NCBI GenBank assembly: GCA_965225715.1
Contig: CBDDBK010000003.1
Location: forward strand, 372,001 to 436,000
DNA length: 64,000 bases
Source of the DNA: CBDDBK01 sp965225715
GTDB taxonomy: Bacteria; Bacteroidota; Bacteroidia; Cytophagales; Flammeovirgaceae
Reading direction: 5' to 3'
Under the pieces are notes generated by a model. The model was not told where the DNA came from. It saw nothing but the letters and a program-made list of their open reading frames with translations, and ran no database searches. A program made the position numbers and the translations under genes. Positions 44,976 to 55,800 of this stretch are shown one piece after another; position 1 is the first letter of the stretch; each line of letters opens with the position of its first letter.

Positions 44976-46331
44976 CTATAATATATATTGATTTAAATCT
45001 TTATTTTTGACAAGGTCTTTGATTTTAGATTCAACTGTCTCAACTTCAATAACTATTTTAGAGCTTTTTTTAATAATTTCGGGCATGTTGAAAAGATAAT
45101 CATTAAGTAAGTAACTCATAACAGTATGTAAACGTCTGGCACCGATGTTTTCTACTTCTATATTAATTTCATAGGCTATAGAAGCTAATTTTAATAAGGC
45201 TTCATCGGTAAAGCTAAGTTCCACATTTTCTGCTTCAAAAAGTGATATATATTGTTTTGTAAGTGCGTTTTTAGGGGTTTTTAGAATCTGAAAAAAATCT
45301 TTTTCGGTTAGATTTTCGAGTTCTACCCGAATGGGAAAACGACCTTGTAGCTCTGGAATAAGGTCTGAAGGTTTACTAACATGGAAAGCCCCTGCTGCAA
45401 TAAAAAGAATATGATCCGAATTGACGACTCCATGTTTGGTGTTTACAGCACTACCCTCAATAATTGGCAAAAGGTCCCTTTGAACACCTTCTCTACTTAC
45501 ATCTGCTCCATGTTTTCGGCTAGAAGCAATTTTATCTATTTCATCAATAAAAATAATACCCATTTCTTCAACCCGTTTTATTGCTTTTTCTTTTACTATA
45601 TCCATATCAATAAGTTTATGAACTTCTTGATCTAAAATTATTTTTTTGGCTTCAGCAACAGTTACTTTTCGTTTTCGAACTTGTTTTGGCAACATGCTAG
45701 ACATCATTTCTTGTAAGTTATTGACCGATATTTCATCTATACTACCACCAATAACCCCCATGCTACCCATATTTTGTTGTTCGATACTAATTTCAATTTT
45801 TCGATCGTCTAAGTCCTTATTTTTTAATTTCTTTTGGAAATGAGTTCGTGTTGTATTTTCTATTTCTTCTTCGGATTTATTTTTACTAGGTGGTACAAGA
45901 ATATTGAGTAGAATCTCTTCAACGGCTTGTTCGGCTTTTTGCAAAACATCTCTTTTACTTTCTTCTTTAATCATGACCACTGCTTGCTCTGTTAAATCTC
46001 TAACCATACTTTCTACATCTCTACCAACATACCCAACTTCAGTAAATTTAGAGGCTTCAACCTTAACAAAGGGTGCGTAAGCAATTTTTGCTAAACGACG
46101 CGCTACTTCAGTTTTTCCTATACCTGTTTTCCCTATCATTAAAATATTATTAGGAACAATTTCTTTTTGCATGGAAGATTTTACCTGCATACGACGCCAG
46201 CGATTACGTAAAGCAATAGCAACATGTCTTTTTGCATCTTTTTGTCCAATAATATATTTATTTAATTCTTTAACAATTTTTTGAGGAGTTAAATAACCAT
46301 CATCCAAACCTTTACTACTGCTTATATTCAT
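44976..46331 (-). CDS. hslU: ATP-dependent protease ATPase subunit HslU
   Basis: HslU is the AAA+ unfoldase that feeds proteins to the HslV peptidase. The 451-residue protein has the start LTPQKIVKELNKYIIGQKDA, Walker A MIGKTGIGKTEVARRLAKIA, the pore loop EVGYVGRDVESMVRDLTE, Walker B IIFIDEIDKIASSRK, the SREGVQRDLLPIIEGSAVNT segment and sensor motifs. The I-domain lies between residues about 115 and 230. Length is normal. hslV, commonly next to hslU, is not in this window; the nearest gene upstream is an ABC permease. Confidence 0.96.
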   Translation of the reverse strand: MNISSSKGLDDGYLTPQKIVKELNKYIIGQKDAKRHVAIALRNRWRRMQVKSSMQKEIVPNNILMIGKTGIGKTEVARRLAKIAYAPFVKVEASKFTEVGYVGRDVESMVRDLTEQAVVMIKEESKRDVLQKAEQAVEEILLNILVPPSKNKSEEEIENTTRTHFQKKLKNKDLDDRKIEISIEQQNMGSMGVIGGSIDEISVNNLQEMMSSMLPKQVRKRKVTVAEAKKIILDQEVHKLIDMDIVKEKAIKRVEEMGIIFIDEIDKIASSRKHGADVSREGVQRDLLPIIEGSAVNTKHGVVNSDHILFIAAGAFHVSKPSDLIPELQGRFPIRVELENLTEKDFFQILKTPKNALTKQYISLFEAENVELSFTDEALLKLASIAYEINIEVENIGARRLHTVMSYLLNDYLFNMPEIIKKSSKIVIEVETVESKIKDLVKNKDLNQYIL

Positions 46332-46516
46332 ATTATTTTTTTATTAAACTATCTTAAATTCAACCAAAATTACTCTAAAAGACTAAATAGTACTAGTCTT
46401 TGAAATTAAAAAACTAAAATATAAAAGCCAAATATATCAAAAAAAAACAAGTGATTTAATAAAGTCTATTTTATTCAAGTTTTCTAAACTTGTAATATCA
46501 TGTAATTAGTAGTATA

Positions 46517-47713
46517 TCAAAAAACTTCTGCTAAAGTTTTATTTCTTAACATTTGAAGTATGCCATAAAATCCAAATCTAATGATGATAATAGAAATAGT
46601 AGGTGCAAGAATTAAATGGGCATAATTGGCTTGACCAATATGATTTAAACCAGAATTGATTAAATTACCTAAAGTGGGAATATTATCTGGTAAACTTAGA
46701 TTCATAAAACTTAAAAAACATTCATATATAAGACATTCATTGACTGTTATAAGGAGTACAACCCATAGATAATTAATTATTTTTGGGAATATATAATCTG
46801 AAAATATCTTTTTTTCAGAAAATCCAAAAGATACTATAGATTTTATATAAGGAATTTGACTTGTTTGTTCAAGCATTGTATTAATTTTAAAAAAAATAGA
46901 GGGTATGAGTGCCATACCTATAGATAGTATTAGAGCGGTAAGATTACTAGGTTCTACAACAAAAGCAGATATAATTACCATAAAAATGGGGAAGACATAT
47001 TTTAAGATAGCAAAAGACCATTCAATAAGGCGTATATTTTGTTTTTTAAAAAAATAGTTAATAAGAACACATAATCCTCCACCGAAAATAGCTATTAAAG
47101 TTGCTCCAATAGCTATTAAAATGCTTTTTCGGATACCATAAACTGTTCTACTTAGCAAATCTCTACCTGACTCGTCTGTGCCTAAATAATAAGTTTGAGT
47201 TTTTATATGTTTATTCCAAAAAATATTAATGAGATCTTTTTTAGAAATAACCTCTTTTTCTTCTCTAAGATTTAGAAAATAAACAGAGTCGGACGTATAT
47301 ATATAATTTTTGTTTCGAAGTTTATAAGATAATTTTCGAGAAAAATCTGGATATATAGACTTAATTACTTCAATAAGTGGAATGGCAAGGGAGCTTATAT
47401 TTATATAACTGGGATAAATGTTAAAAAACAAGGTATTTCCCTCTATTTTAGGCTCACCACTAATGGGAATAGTGGTATAATTTTGGGATCTTCCATATAA
47501 AAAGACATAATCAATACCTGCTCTAGTGTTTGTTTGAGTATTCTCATTTAAAATAAGTTTTTTTACCGAAAATAAAGGCGGTTTATTAGCTAAAAATTCT
47601 GAACCATAATTGGCATTAAAACTTTTATCCGGAACAACCCAATGGGCTGTCAAAGAAATAATAAATAATCCTAAAATAGTTATTAATCCTAAAATATGCC
47701 ATTTATTTTTCAC
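46517..47713 (-). CDS. ABC transporter permease, oligopeptide (DppC/OppC) type
   Basis: A first membrane helix (HILGLITILGLFIISLTAHW) is followed by a periplasmic region of about 130 residues. The DppC-type core follows, with TYYLGTDESGRDLLSRTVYG, SILIAIGATLIAIFGGGLCV, and an ATPase-contact (EAA) loop near PYIKSIVSFGFSEKKIF. The permease domain has about five further helices. The long periplasmic insert before TDESGRD is larger than in typical DppC. Substrate-binding protein, partner permease and ATPase genes are not adjacent, which is common in this phylum. Confidence 0.8.
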   Translation of the reverse strand: MKNKWHILGLITILGLFIISLTAHWVVPDKSFNANYGSEFLANKPPLFSVKKLILNENTQTNTRAGIDYVFLYGRSQNYTTIPISGEPKIEGNTLFFNIYPSYINISSLAIPLIEVIKSIYPDFSRKLSYKLRNKNYIYTSDSVYFLNLREEKEVISKKDLINIFWNKHIKTQTYYLGTDESGRDLLSRTVYGIRKSILIAIGATLIAIFGGGLCVLINYFFKKQNIRLIEWSFAILKYVFPIFMVIISAFVVEPSNLTALILSIGMALIPSIFFKINTMLEQTSQIPYIKSIVSFGFSEKKIFSDYIFPKIINYLWVVLLITVNECLIYECFLSFMNLSLPDNIPTLGNLINSGLNHIGQANYAHLILAPTISIIIIRFGFYGILQMLRNKTLAEVF

Positions 47714-47817
47714 TTTTCTTTGCTTATAAAACCAATCAAATAGAAGTGATAAGAAAAAAAGTAAATAACTTACTTAATTGCAAATTTTTCATATTATAGT
47801 CATACCACTTGAAAAAG

Positions 47818-48309
47818 TTAAGCATTTTGATATTTAATTGTAGATTGTGCAACTCCAAAATTTTTGGGTAAATGTATTTCTTCAAAACAAGTCTGTAAAG
47901 CAATTTTAATGATAGCTAAATGGTGGACAATATGTTCTATCATATAGTTAAGTTCGCGTTCTAAAGATGTTTTTATTTTAAAAAATACACCATCAACCTC
48001 TGTCTCTAAAACTGAAATAATAGGTAAATCGTTATTCAAAGCATCACAAATAGTTTCAACAGCTTCAATACTATAATCTATATCATTTTCTATCAAAGGG
48101 TTTCGTAATCTTAAATCATAATTAACAACTCCATTTTTAGTTCTGATTAAACATTGAAAAAATTCTATGGTATGCCTTAAATGCTGTCCAATAGATACTC
48201 CTGATAAGATATCCAAACGTTGTGTATAGGCTTTTTTATCTAAGTTTTTTAAAATAGGTAATACTTGAGTCTGAAGTTGATTGATACAACAGGCTTTTAA
48301 ACTACTCAT
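47818..48309 (-). CDS. DinB-like protein
   Basis: The protein is a small all-helical domain with histidines spaced as in DinB/YfiT metal sites (IGQHLRHTIEFFQCL, then YMIEHIVHHLAIIKIAL). DinB-fold proteins are metal-dependent, and some act as thiol transferases; this one has no known role. The frame runs to a Met at 48330, but MSSLKACCINQL at 48309 gives a less hydrophobic, more usual start. It is upstream of the permease and 50-60 bases downstream of gcvH, in the same direction. Confidence 0.7.
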   Translation of the reverse strand: MSSLKACCINQLQTQVLPILKNLDKKAYTQRLDILSGVSIGQHLRHTIEFFQCLIRTKNGVVNYDLRLRNPLIENDIDYSIEAVETICDALNNDLPIISVLETEVDGVFFKIKTSLERELNYMIEHIVHHLAIIKIALQTCFEEIHLPKNFGVAQSTIKYQNA

Positions 48310-48383
48310 AATATATATGACCAAAGACAAGATTATTTAAATTGTGAAGGATGAGAAAATAAATGATTTATTTATTGTAAGTT

Positions 48384-48764
48384 TTAATGTCCGATATGTA
48401 TTTTGTAGGCTTCAGATGTTAATAAAGTTTTAAGTTCATCAAGATTTATAATTTCCATTTTTATAATCCAACCTTTTCCATAAGGTTCTTGATTTATAAT
48501 TTCAGCTTGTTCTACAACTTCTTGGTTAACTTCTATGATATTTCCTGAAAGAGGCATAAAGAGTTCTGATACCGTTTTTACAGCATCTATGGATCCAAAG
48601 TTTTGATTTTGTTTGAAAGTAGAATCTAAGTTTTCAACCTCTACATACACAATATCTCCCAACTCGCTTTGCGCAAAATCGGTGATACCTATCGTGCCAA
48701 TATTACCTTCCACTTTTATCCATTCATGGTCGGTAGTATATTTTAAATCATTAGGGAAAGTCAT
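48384..48764 (-). CDS. gcvH: glycine cleavage system H protein
   Basis: GcvH carries the lipoyl arm that shuttles the aminomethyl group between the P, T and L proteins of glycine cleavage. The 126-residue protein has YTTDHEWIKVEGNIGTIGIT, DFAQSELGDIVYVEV and the lipoylation site GSIDAVKTVSELFMPLSG, with the conserved lysine (AVK), followed by NQEPYGKGWIIKMEI. Length is normal. gcvP and gcvT are elsewhere. Confidence 0.96.
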   Translation of the reverse strand: MTFPNDLKYTTDHEWIKVEGNIGTIGITDFAQSELGDIVYVEVENLDSTFKQNQNFGSIDAVKTVSELFMPLSGNIIEVNQEVVEQAEIINQEPYGKGWIIKMEIINLDELKTLLTSEAYKIHIGH

Positions 48765-48877
48765 TATTTCTTTATAGCTAATAAATTAGAAATAGAAAAT
48801 TTAAATATATAAAATGAGTTTTTTTCATAGCAATTTCCAAGTAGTTTTTATAACATGATTGATTTATATTTTTTTAA

Positions 48878-49573
48878 TTATTTCTTCCTTTTTTTTAAGA
48901 AGCGTATAATTAAATAGGCAATAACTACAGTTAAAATACCAACTAAAGTAACTTGTCCATTTTTGATAATAGAATAGTTTTTCTGAAACCAGTTTTGATT
49001 ATAAGCTAGCAAAGAAAGAGCCCCTAATGTCCATAGTGTTGTTGTATTATCTTCTTTAAAAAGGACTCTTAAAGGATCAAATTTATGCTTTTTTAGTGTC
49101 ATTTTAAATCCTTTTGGATTTATTAACCAACGATTTACATTTTTACAATATGTGTCATAAACGATTCCAAATTTATTCTTCAAAAAGTTTTCTTCTGCTC
49201 GTACAATTGCTTGATAAATAAATATAAAAAGGGGAATCATAAAGAGTATAGCAAATAATGAATTAGAAAGTATGCTCATACCGACTATCATGAATATATT
49301 CCCGACATATAAAGGATTTCTGGCGTGAGAAAACATACCATCAGTCACTAAATTTTCGGCATGGATTCTTCTTTTTTTCCCTCCGCGGGCAACATATACT
49401 AATCCTACGGTTAGCATTCGAATACTCTGTCCTAAAATGGTTATAAATAGCCCAATCATAAAAGTAAGTTTAAAATCAGGACTTATTCTGGGAAATGGTA
49501 AAAATAATACCATATAAAAAAGTGGAAAAATATAGTTACGAGTTCTAAAAAAGAAATTTCCTATACGTATCAT
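48878..49573 (-). CDS. isoprenylcysteine methyltransferase-like (ICMT/PEMT) membrane protein
   Basis: The 231-residue protein has five or so membrane helices and the conserved SAM-site pattern LVTDGMFSHARNPLYVGNIF, followed by RAEENFLKNKFGIVYDTYCK, the two signatures of the ICMT/phospholipid methyltransferase superfamily. Residues up to about 160 make up the domain; a short soluble stretch and a last helix (VTLVGILTVVIAYLIIRFL) follow. The acceptor substrate, a lipid or a thiol, is unknown in bacteria. Confidence 0.8.
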   Translation of the reverse strand: MIRIGNFFFRTRNYIFPLFYMVLFLPFPRISPDFKLTFMIGLFITILGQSIRMLTVGLVYVARGGKKRRIHAENLVTDGMFSHARNPLYVGNIFMIVGMSILSNSLFAILFMIPLFIFIYQAIVRAEENFLKNKFGIVYDTYCKNVNRWLINPKGFKMTLKKHKFDPLRVLFKEDNTTTLWTLGALSLLAYNQNWFQKNYSIIKNGQVTLVGILTVVIAYLIIRFLKKRKK

Positions 49574-49874
49574 TTTCTTAGTATTATATTTAGTTGAAGC
49601 AGTTTACTTTAAAAATGTTTAGTAACAGCCTTAGTTATTTTTAAAAAATTAAAAATTTATTGGTATTGAAAGAAAAATTTCTGATATAAAAATAATATTT
49701 CTATAACTACTTAGGTATTTTTAAATACTGATATAGAACTTTAGTTGTTTTTCATGCTTTTCACTATTCATATCGAAAATGAATTGAATTTATACAAAAA
49801 TAAAAAATTTCTAATAAGCATAATAAATTCATAGGTTTTTTCCTTAAATTAGTTAAATTAGAATACCTATTTAT

Positions 49875-51113
49875 TTAGGTTAATTGCCTTATTGCCCATT
49901 CAATAGATTCTGCTAAATAATTAATTTCTTCTTTGGTATTATATAAAGCTAAGGAAGCCCTTGCTGTGCCTTCTATATTATAATGGTTCATAAGTGGTTG
50001 AGTACAGTGGTGTCCTGTTCGGATAGCAACTCCTTTGTTGTCTAATAGAGTTCCTAAATCATAATGATGGACATTTTTTATAATGAAGGAAGCTGTACAA
50101 ATTTTATTTGCGGCTTTACCAATGATGCGTAAATTGGGAATGGTCTCTAAAGTTTGAGTTAAATATTTGGTCAATATATCTTCATGTTCAGCAATTTCTT
50201 TTCTGCCCAGATTTTCCAAATAATTAATAGCTTCTTTTAAAGCAATCGTATCGGAAATATTAGGTGTTCCTGCTTCATATTTATAAGGTAAATCATTAAA
50301 GGTTATTTTTTCAAAGGTTACATCATTAATCATTTCTCCTCCACCCTGGTAAGGGGGCATAGCTTCTAAAAACTCTTTTTTCCCGTATAGTATTCCAATA
50401 CCTGTGGGACCGTAAAGTTTATGAGATGAAAAAGCATAAAAATCACAGTCTAGTTGCTGAACATCAACTTTTAAGTGTCCTATAGCTTGGGCACCATCTA
50501 ATAATACAGGCGTATCATTTTGATGCGCTAATTTGATAACTGATTGTACATCATTAATAACTCCTAAGGTGTTGGAAACATGATTAATAGCTACTAACGC
50601 TGTTTTATGGGATAATAATTTTTGGTAAGCATCTAAATCAAGAGTACCTGTTTGATCGATAGGTATAATTTTAAGTTTTACGCCTTTTTCTTCACAAATA
50701 AACTGCCAAGGTACTATATTGGAGTGGTGCTCTAAAGTTGATATAATAATTTCACTTCCTTTAGAAATATACGTTTTTGAAAAAACTTGTGCCAATAGAT
50801 TAATAGATTCTGTTGTACCACGTGTAAAAATAATCTCCTCTATGCTTTTGGCATTGATAAGTTGCCTAACAGATTCTCTTGTTTCTTCAAAAGCAGAAGT
50901 CGCTTGATTGGCTAAAGTATGATTGCCCCGATGGATATTTGAATTCATGCTAGAGTAATAATTCGTCAAGCTGTCGATAACAACTTTGGGCTTTTGAGTT
51001 GTAGCGGCATTATCCATGTAAACTAGAGGGTAGCCATTGACTAATTGACTTAAAATAGGGAAATCTATTCTGATTTTTTGTATATCTAACATTATAATTT
51101 GGTTCTTTAACAA
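49875..51113 (-). CDS. sufS: cysteine desulfurase SufS
   Basis: SufS is a pyridoxal-phosphate enzyme that takes sulphur from cysteine for cluster assembly with SufBCD. The 412-residue protein has YPLVYMDNAATTQKPKVVID, LEHHSNIVPWQF, the PLP lysine in FYAFSSHKLYGPTGIGILYG, and the active-site cysteine in IRTGHHCTQPLMNHYN near residue 365. This RxGHHCxQPLM form marks the group II (SufS/CsdA) enzymes. The start could be at 51113 or at the internal Met (MLDIQKI) seven residues on. sufC, its partner, is at 19990 in this window; sufB, sufD and sufE are absent. Confidence 0.96.
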   Translation of the reverse strand: MLKNQIIMLDIQKIRIDFPILSQLVNGYPLVYMDNAATTQKPKVVIDSLTNYYSSMNSNIHRGNHTLANQATSAFEETRESVRQLINAKSIEEIIFTRGTTESINLLAQVFSKTYISKGSEIIISTLEHHSNIVPWQFICEEKGVKLKIIPIDQTGTLDLDAYQKLLSHKTALVAINHVSNTLGVINDVQSVIKLAHQNDTPVLLDGAQAIGHLKVDVQQLDCDFYAFSSHKLYGPTGIGILYGKKEFLEAMPPYQGGGEMINDVTFEKITFNDLPYKYEAGTPNISDTIALKEAINYLENLGRKEIAEHEDILTKYLTQTLETIPNLRIIGKAANKICTASFIIKNVHHYDLGTLLDNKGVAIRTGHHCTQPLMNHYNIEGTARASLALYNTKEEINYLAESIEWAIRQLT

Positions 51114-51147
51114 GTATTATGGAAATATTTTTTTAATGACTTGGAAT

Positions 51148-51247
51148 TATATAAAAATGCTATTTTATCTTGGAAATAGTCTTTTTCAAAATCAATACGG
51201 GGTTAAAACTTCCAAAAATCTTTTTTCAAATAGAGTACCCAACACTA
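51148..51247. repeat. dispersed ~100-bp repeat, variant A
   Basis: The copy runs from AAAAATGCTATTTTATCTTGG through TCTTTTTCAAAATCAATACG and GGTTAAAACTTCCAAAAATC to TCAAATAGAGTACCC. It matches the copies at 20757 and 40921 and lies between sufS and a stretch of gene fragments. Confidence 0.7.
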
Positions 51248-51558
51248 CTATTTTGGAAACAATTATAAAAAAAGAAACCATTTATTTACAATTCCTTTTA
51301 TGAAAAAACTCAAAAAACCCACTCCAATATTTTTGGATAGAACCTTGAGTGCTTGCAAACTAAAAAAGTTTACTCAATAGACAAAAAAAGATCACAGATA
51401 TGACTGAAACTATGGTTAAAGCTAAACATTATCTGGAAAGACAATTAAAAGTTTCAATCATCTAAATAATTAAAACTTTTTACTTCAATATTTTTATCAG
51501 TTTTGAATATATTCTTATAAAATTAAGATTGGTATTTTACATTATAACCACTTAAAAA

Positions 51559-51726
51559 CTAATTTTTAAACAACTTTATAGTTATTAGTTGGTCAATTTT
51601 TCTTACGGCTTTTTTAAACCTCTGTTCCCAGCTACCTTTTACTTCTATAAAGTCGATATTATGCTGTTTCAGTATCTCTCTATGCGATTTATCTAATAAA
51701 TTTCTGTCTGTTTTGTTTATAGTCAT
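51559..51726 (-). pseudogene. C-terminal fragment of a NadR-like AAA/kinase ATPase
   Basis: A 55-residue frame (MTINKTDRNLLDKSHREILK, then QHNIDFIEVKGSWEQRFKKA) resembles the C-terminal part of NadR-type nicotinamide-nucleotide/ribose kinase ATPases, where a REEILxxxGIxYxxIxGxWEER pattern closes the domain. The P-loop half is not present anywhere nearby. The remainder of the 51.1-51.9 kb region shows no gene. Confidence 0.45.
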
Positions 51727-51935
51727 CTGAAATAGAAAAAGGGATTTATGATTTATAAATATTTGATAATCAGCTTATTAGTTAAATTTTATAAATTACT
51801 TGTTTTCAAGTACTTATAAATTTAAGTTTTAATTTTTTGAATAGTTGAACAGTTATAAAAAAAATACGATTTATTTTCTTTTCAAAAAAAGGAAGTGTAT
51901 ACTTGTATGTTATTGATTATAAATAGTTTATAATA

Positions 51936-52470
51936 ATGGATTTTGCCTTAACCGACCAAGAGCGTTCGGAGATTCTAGCTACTCGGAAGCGAACCGATAT
52001 AAAAAAGGTAACCCGGATCACCTATTATCTACCTCCTATTCAGGTTGTTCAAGTCATTTAAATACCGAACAAAAATTAAAATTAGTCCAAGAGTTAGATA
52101 AAAACTTGTATAAGACCAGTACTGAAGTAATTGGGTTTATTGAAAAAGAATATAGCCAGCATTATAGTCGTTCTGGTATTTCTCATCTCCTTAATAGCTT
52201 GGGCTTTAGTTACAAGAAATTAGAACTAGTAAGTACTAAAGTTGACGAAGAAAAACAGCGGGCTTTCATTGCCAAAATTTCCAAACTTTTAGAGGACTTA
52301 AAAGGGAATGAAGCCATTTATTATGCCGATGGGGTACATCCCGAGCATAATACTAGAGCTATATATGCTTGTGCCTCAAGGCAAAAAACGAACTATCGCT
52401 TGTAATACAGGGCGAAAATGAATCAATAGTAATACAAGTTCCAGTTAATGAATTTATTCAAGCGTTATAA
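51936..52470 (+). pseudogene. IS630-family transposase remnant
   Basis: Three reading-frame pieces can be joined. MDFALTDQERSEILATRKRT, the helix-turn-helix start, ends at a stop near 52061. The main piece, to 52405, has HYSRSGISHLLNSLGFSYKK and AIYYADGVHPEHNTRAIYAC, with the first catalytic Asp and the linker typical of IS630. A short last piece with IACNTGRK follows in another frame. Frameshifts and stops make it inactive. Confidence 0.8.
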
Positions 52471-52658
52471 TGGGTCGCCTTGCTGGCTTATTTTGTTCAA
52501 GCGTGTTTCAATTTCAGGAATGGGTTGACCTGACTTGATGGGTTTATATTTTTGAGATATTAGAAACTATTTTTTAGATTAATAGGATTATTGTTGAAAA
52601 AAAACAATATAAAAACTAATTGTTTCATAACCAAATACTTAATTTAAGAGATGTCCTT

Positions 52659-52763
52659 ATAGCAAAGCTATTTTATTTTGCAAAACGTTAAGTTTCAATA
52701 CCAATAGGTTAGAATCCGAAAAACTCTCTTTTTTAAGTAACCTGAGTATAGATTTGAAATACT
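52659..52763 (+). repeat. dispersed repeat, variant B
   Basis: ATAGCAAAGCTATTTTATTT, AACGTTAAGTTTCAATACCA, ATAGGTTAGAATCCGAAAAA and AACCTGAGTATAGA are shared with 19786-19884 and, in reverse, with 57826-57918. It is in non-coding DNA here. Confidence 0.85.
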
Positions 52764-52771
52764 AAAAATTG

Positions 52772-52809
52772 AAAAGCCGGAGATTTTTAAAAGTCTTTGG
52801 CTTTTTTTT
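52772..52809 (+). terminator. rho-independent terminator upstream of mfd
   Basis: The stem AAAAGCCGGAGA pairs, with two G-U pairs, to TCTTTGGCTTTT and is followed by a T-run (GGCTTTTTTTTA). No intact gene ends just before it, so it may belong to a gene lost from this scrambled region. It insulates mfd at 52895 from upstream transcription. Confidence 0.7.
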
Positions 52810-52894
52810 ATAGGGATCAAATGAAATCCTTTAAATTTGGGTTTTTATAATAAGATCTGAATACTACAAAAAAAAGTTAGTTTATTTATTCTAA

Positions 52895-55800
52895 ATGGAT
52901 TTAGAAACTCCCACTGATAAGGTATTGAAAAGTCATAACCTAACTGATTTATTGATACAAGATAGTTTTACGCTTTATGCTTCTGATTCTATAAATAAAT
53001 CTAAACAAGACATTTTTCATTTAAAGAATGTTACAGGAAGTTTTTCTGCTATTCTTGCCGCTACTTTCTATAGGCAACATGTTGCTTCTAACTTTTTTGT
53101 TTTAGATAATAAAGAAGAGGCTTTTTATTTTTATAACGATCTAAAAGAGTTATTACCCGATAGTTCGATTTATTTCTTCCCCATATCTTATAAACAGCCT
53201 TATGCCTTCACCAAAGTAGAAAATGCCAATGTTTTACAACGCAGCGAACTTATTAATAAACTTATTCATTGGGTTGAAGATCCCATTTTGATCGTTACTT
53301 ATTCCGATGCACTTTGTGAAAAAGTATTGAGTAAAAAAGAATTAACGGCTATAACTTTAGCTTTAAAAGTAAGCGAAGAGATAGACTTAAATACTTTGGT
53401 CGATATGCTTTTAGACTACAATTTTGAAAAAGTAGATTTTGTATATGAACCAGGCCAGTTTGCTATTAGAGGTGGTATCATAGATATTTATTCTTTTTCC
53501 TATAAACTACCTTACAGAATAGAACTCTTTGACGATACCATCGAGAGCATAAGAACTTTTGATCCTATAAGTCAAAGCTCTCAACAAAACTTAGAGCATA
53601 TCGTGGTAATTCCTGATTTAGAAAATAAAACATCTCAAGAAGAGCGCATTCCGTTGTTGACGGTTTTACCTCCCAAGATCAAATTATGGTTTAAAGATTT
53701 AAAATTAACTTTAGAAGTTTTGGAGCAATCTTATGAAATTGCGCACAAAACTTTTGAAAAACTTTTAAAACAAAGTAATAAAACCCAAATTATTAGTGAG
53801 CCTTCACAACTTTTTGAAAACAAAAATAACTTTTTAAAACTACTTAAAAAGTTCACCAGAATAGAATTCGGAAAACATTTTTATTATTCCCAAGCCCATT
53901 CTGTTTTATTTAATAGTCATGTACAGCCAAGTTTTAATAAAAATTATGAACTTCTATTTGAAGATTTAGAAGCTTTTAAACTTAAAGGCTACACAATTAT
54001 TATCACAGCTCAACAGGTTCAACAACTTGAAAAACTAAAAATTATTTTTGAAGAATTAAATAGTCAGATAGATTTTAAACAAGTTAAGATAGCCCTTTCA
54101 GCCGGCTTTTATGATCACGAAAGCCGTTTGGTTGTTTACACAGATCATCAAATTTTTAACCGGCTTTTTATTCGAAAACCAAAAAAATATTTCTCTAAAA
54201 AAGAGGCAATTTCTTTTAAAGCCTTTAGCCAATTGAAAATAGGTGATTATGTCACCCATATAGACTACGGAATAGCTCGATATACAGGTTTACATAAAAT
54301 TAATATCAACGGTAATCAACAAGAGGTTATTCGTTTGGTTTTTAAAAATAATGATCTATTATATGTTAATATTCATGCACTTTATAAGCTAAGTAAATAT
54401 CGTGGGCAAGAAGATTTTAAGCCTCCTTTAGCCAAATTAGGTTCTGATGTTTGGGAAAAGAAAAAGAATCAAGCTAAGCGTCATATTAAGGATATAGCTA
54501 AAGATTTAATTCAACTTTATGCCAAAAGAAAAGAAGCTCAAGGTTTCTGCTTTACACCAGATAATTATCTTATTGCAGAATTAGAATCCAGCTTTATTTT
54601 TGAAGAAACACCTGATCAATCTAAAGCTATTCAAGACGTAAAATTTGATCTAGAACAGCCCTATCCTATGGATAGATTAATTTGCGGAGATGTGGGTTTT
54701 GGAAAAACAGAAGTCGCCATTCGAGCCGCTTTTAAGGTAATTTGTGATTCTAAACAAGTCGCTATCTTGGCACCAACAACTATTTTAGCTCTTCAGCATT
54801 ATAAGACTTTTTCCAGCCGTTTAGAAAATTTACCCTGCACTATTGATTATGTCAACCGATTTAGATCGGCTAAACAAATTAAAAATGTACAAATAAAACT
54901 TCAAGAAGGAAAAATAGATCTGATCATTGGTACCCATAAATTACTCGGAAAAGGTTTTGAATTTAAAGACTTAGGCTTAATTATTATCGATGAAGAACAA
55001 AAGTTTGGAGTAGCAATTAAGGAAAAATTAAAACAACTTAAAGTCAATGTAGATACACTAACTTTGACGGCAACGCCTATTCCAAGAACTTTAAACTTTT
55101 CTTTGATGGGCGCAAGAGACCTATCTATTATTAACACCCCTCCTTCCAACCGTTTATCTGTTCAAACAACGGTAGATATTTACCAAGATTCATTAATCAG
55201 AGATGCCATAAAAACGGAAATAGAACGTTCTGGACAAATTTTTGTTATCCATAATAGAGTAAAAGATCTTGAAGGTTTGGCTACAAAGATTATTAATTTA
55301 GTACCAGATGTGCGAATCGCTGTGGTGCATGGGCAATTGCCAGGTGAGCGACTCGAAAAAATTATGCTGGGTTTTATCAACTATGATTATGATGTTTTGG
55401 TTTGTACCAATATTATTGAGTCCGGACTCGATATTAGCAATGTCAATACCATTATTATTAATAATGCTCACTATTTTGGTTTATCGGATTTGCATCAAAT
55501 GCGTGGACGGGTTGGACGTTCTAACAGACAGGCTTATTGTTATTTATTAGTTCCTAATTTGGCTAATATTTCTCAAGAAGCCCGGAAACGTTTAACAACT
55601 TTAGAAGAATTTTCTGACTTAGGAGAAGGTTTTAAAATCGCTATGCGAGACCTTGAAATACGCGGCGCAGGAAATTTATTAGGTGCCGAACAAAGCGGCT
55701 TTATCAATGACATGGGACTAGAAACTTATCAACAAATACTTGGAGAAGCTGTTAAGGAATTAAAAGACAATGAATTTAAAGAATTATTTGAAAGTAAAGA

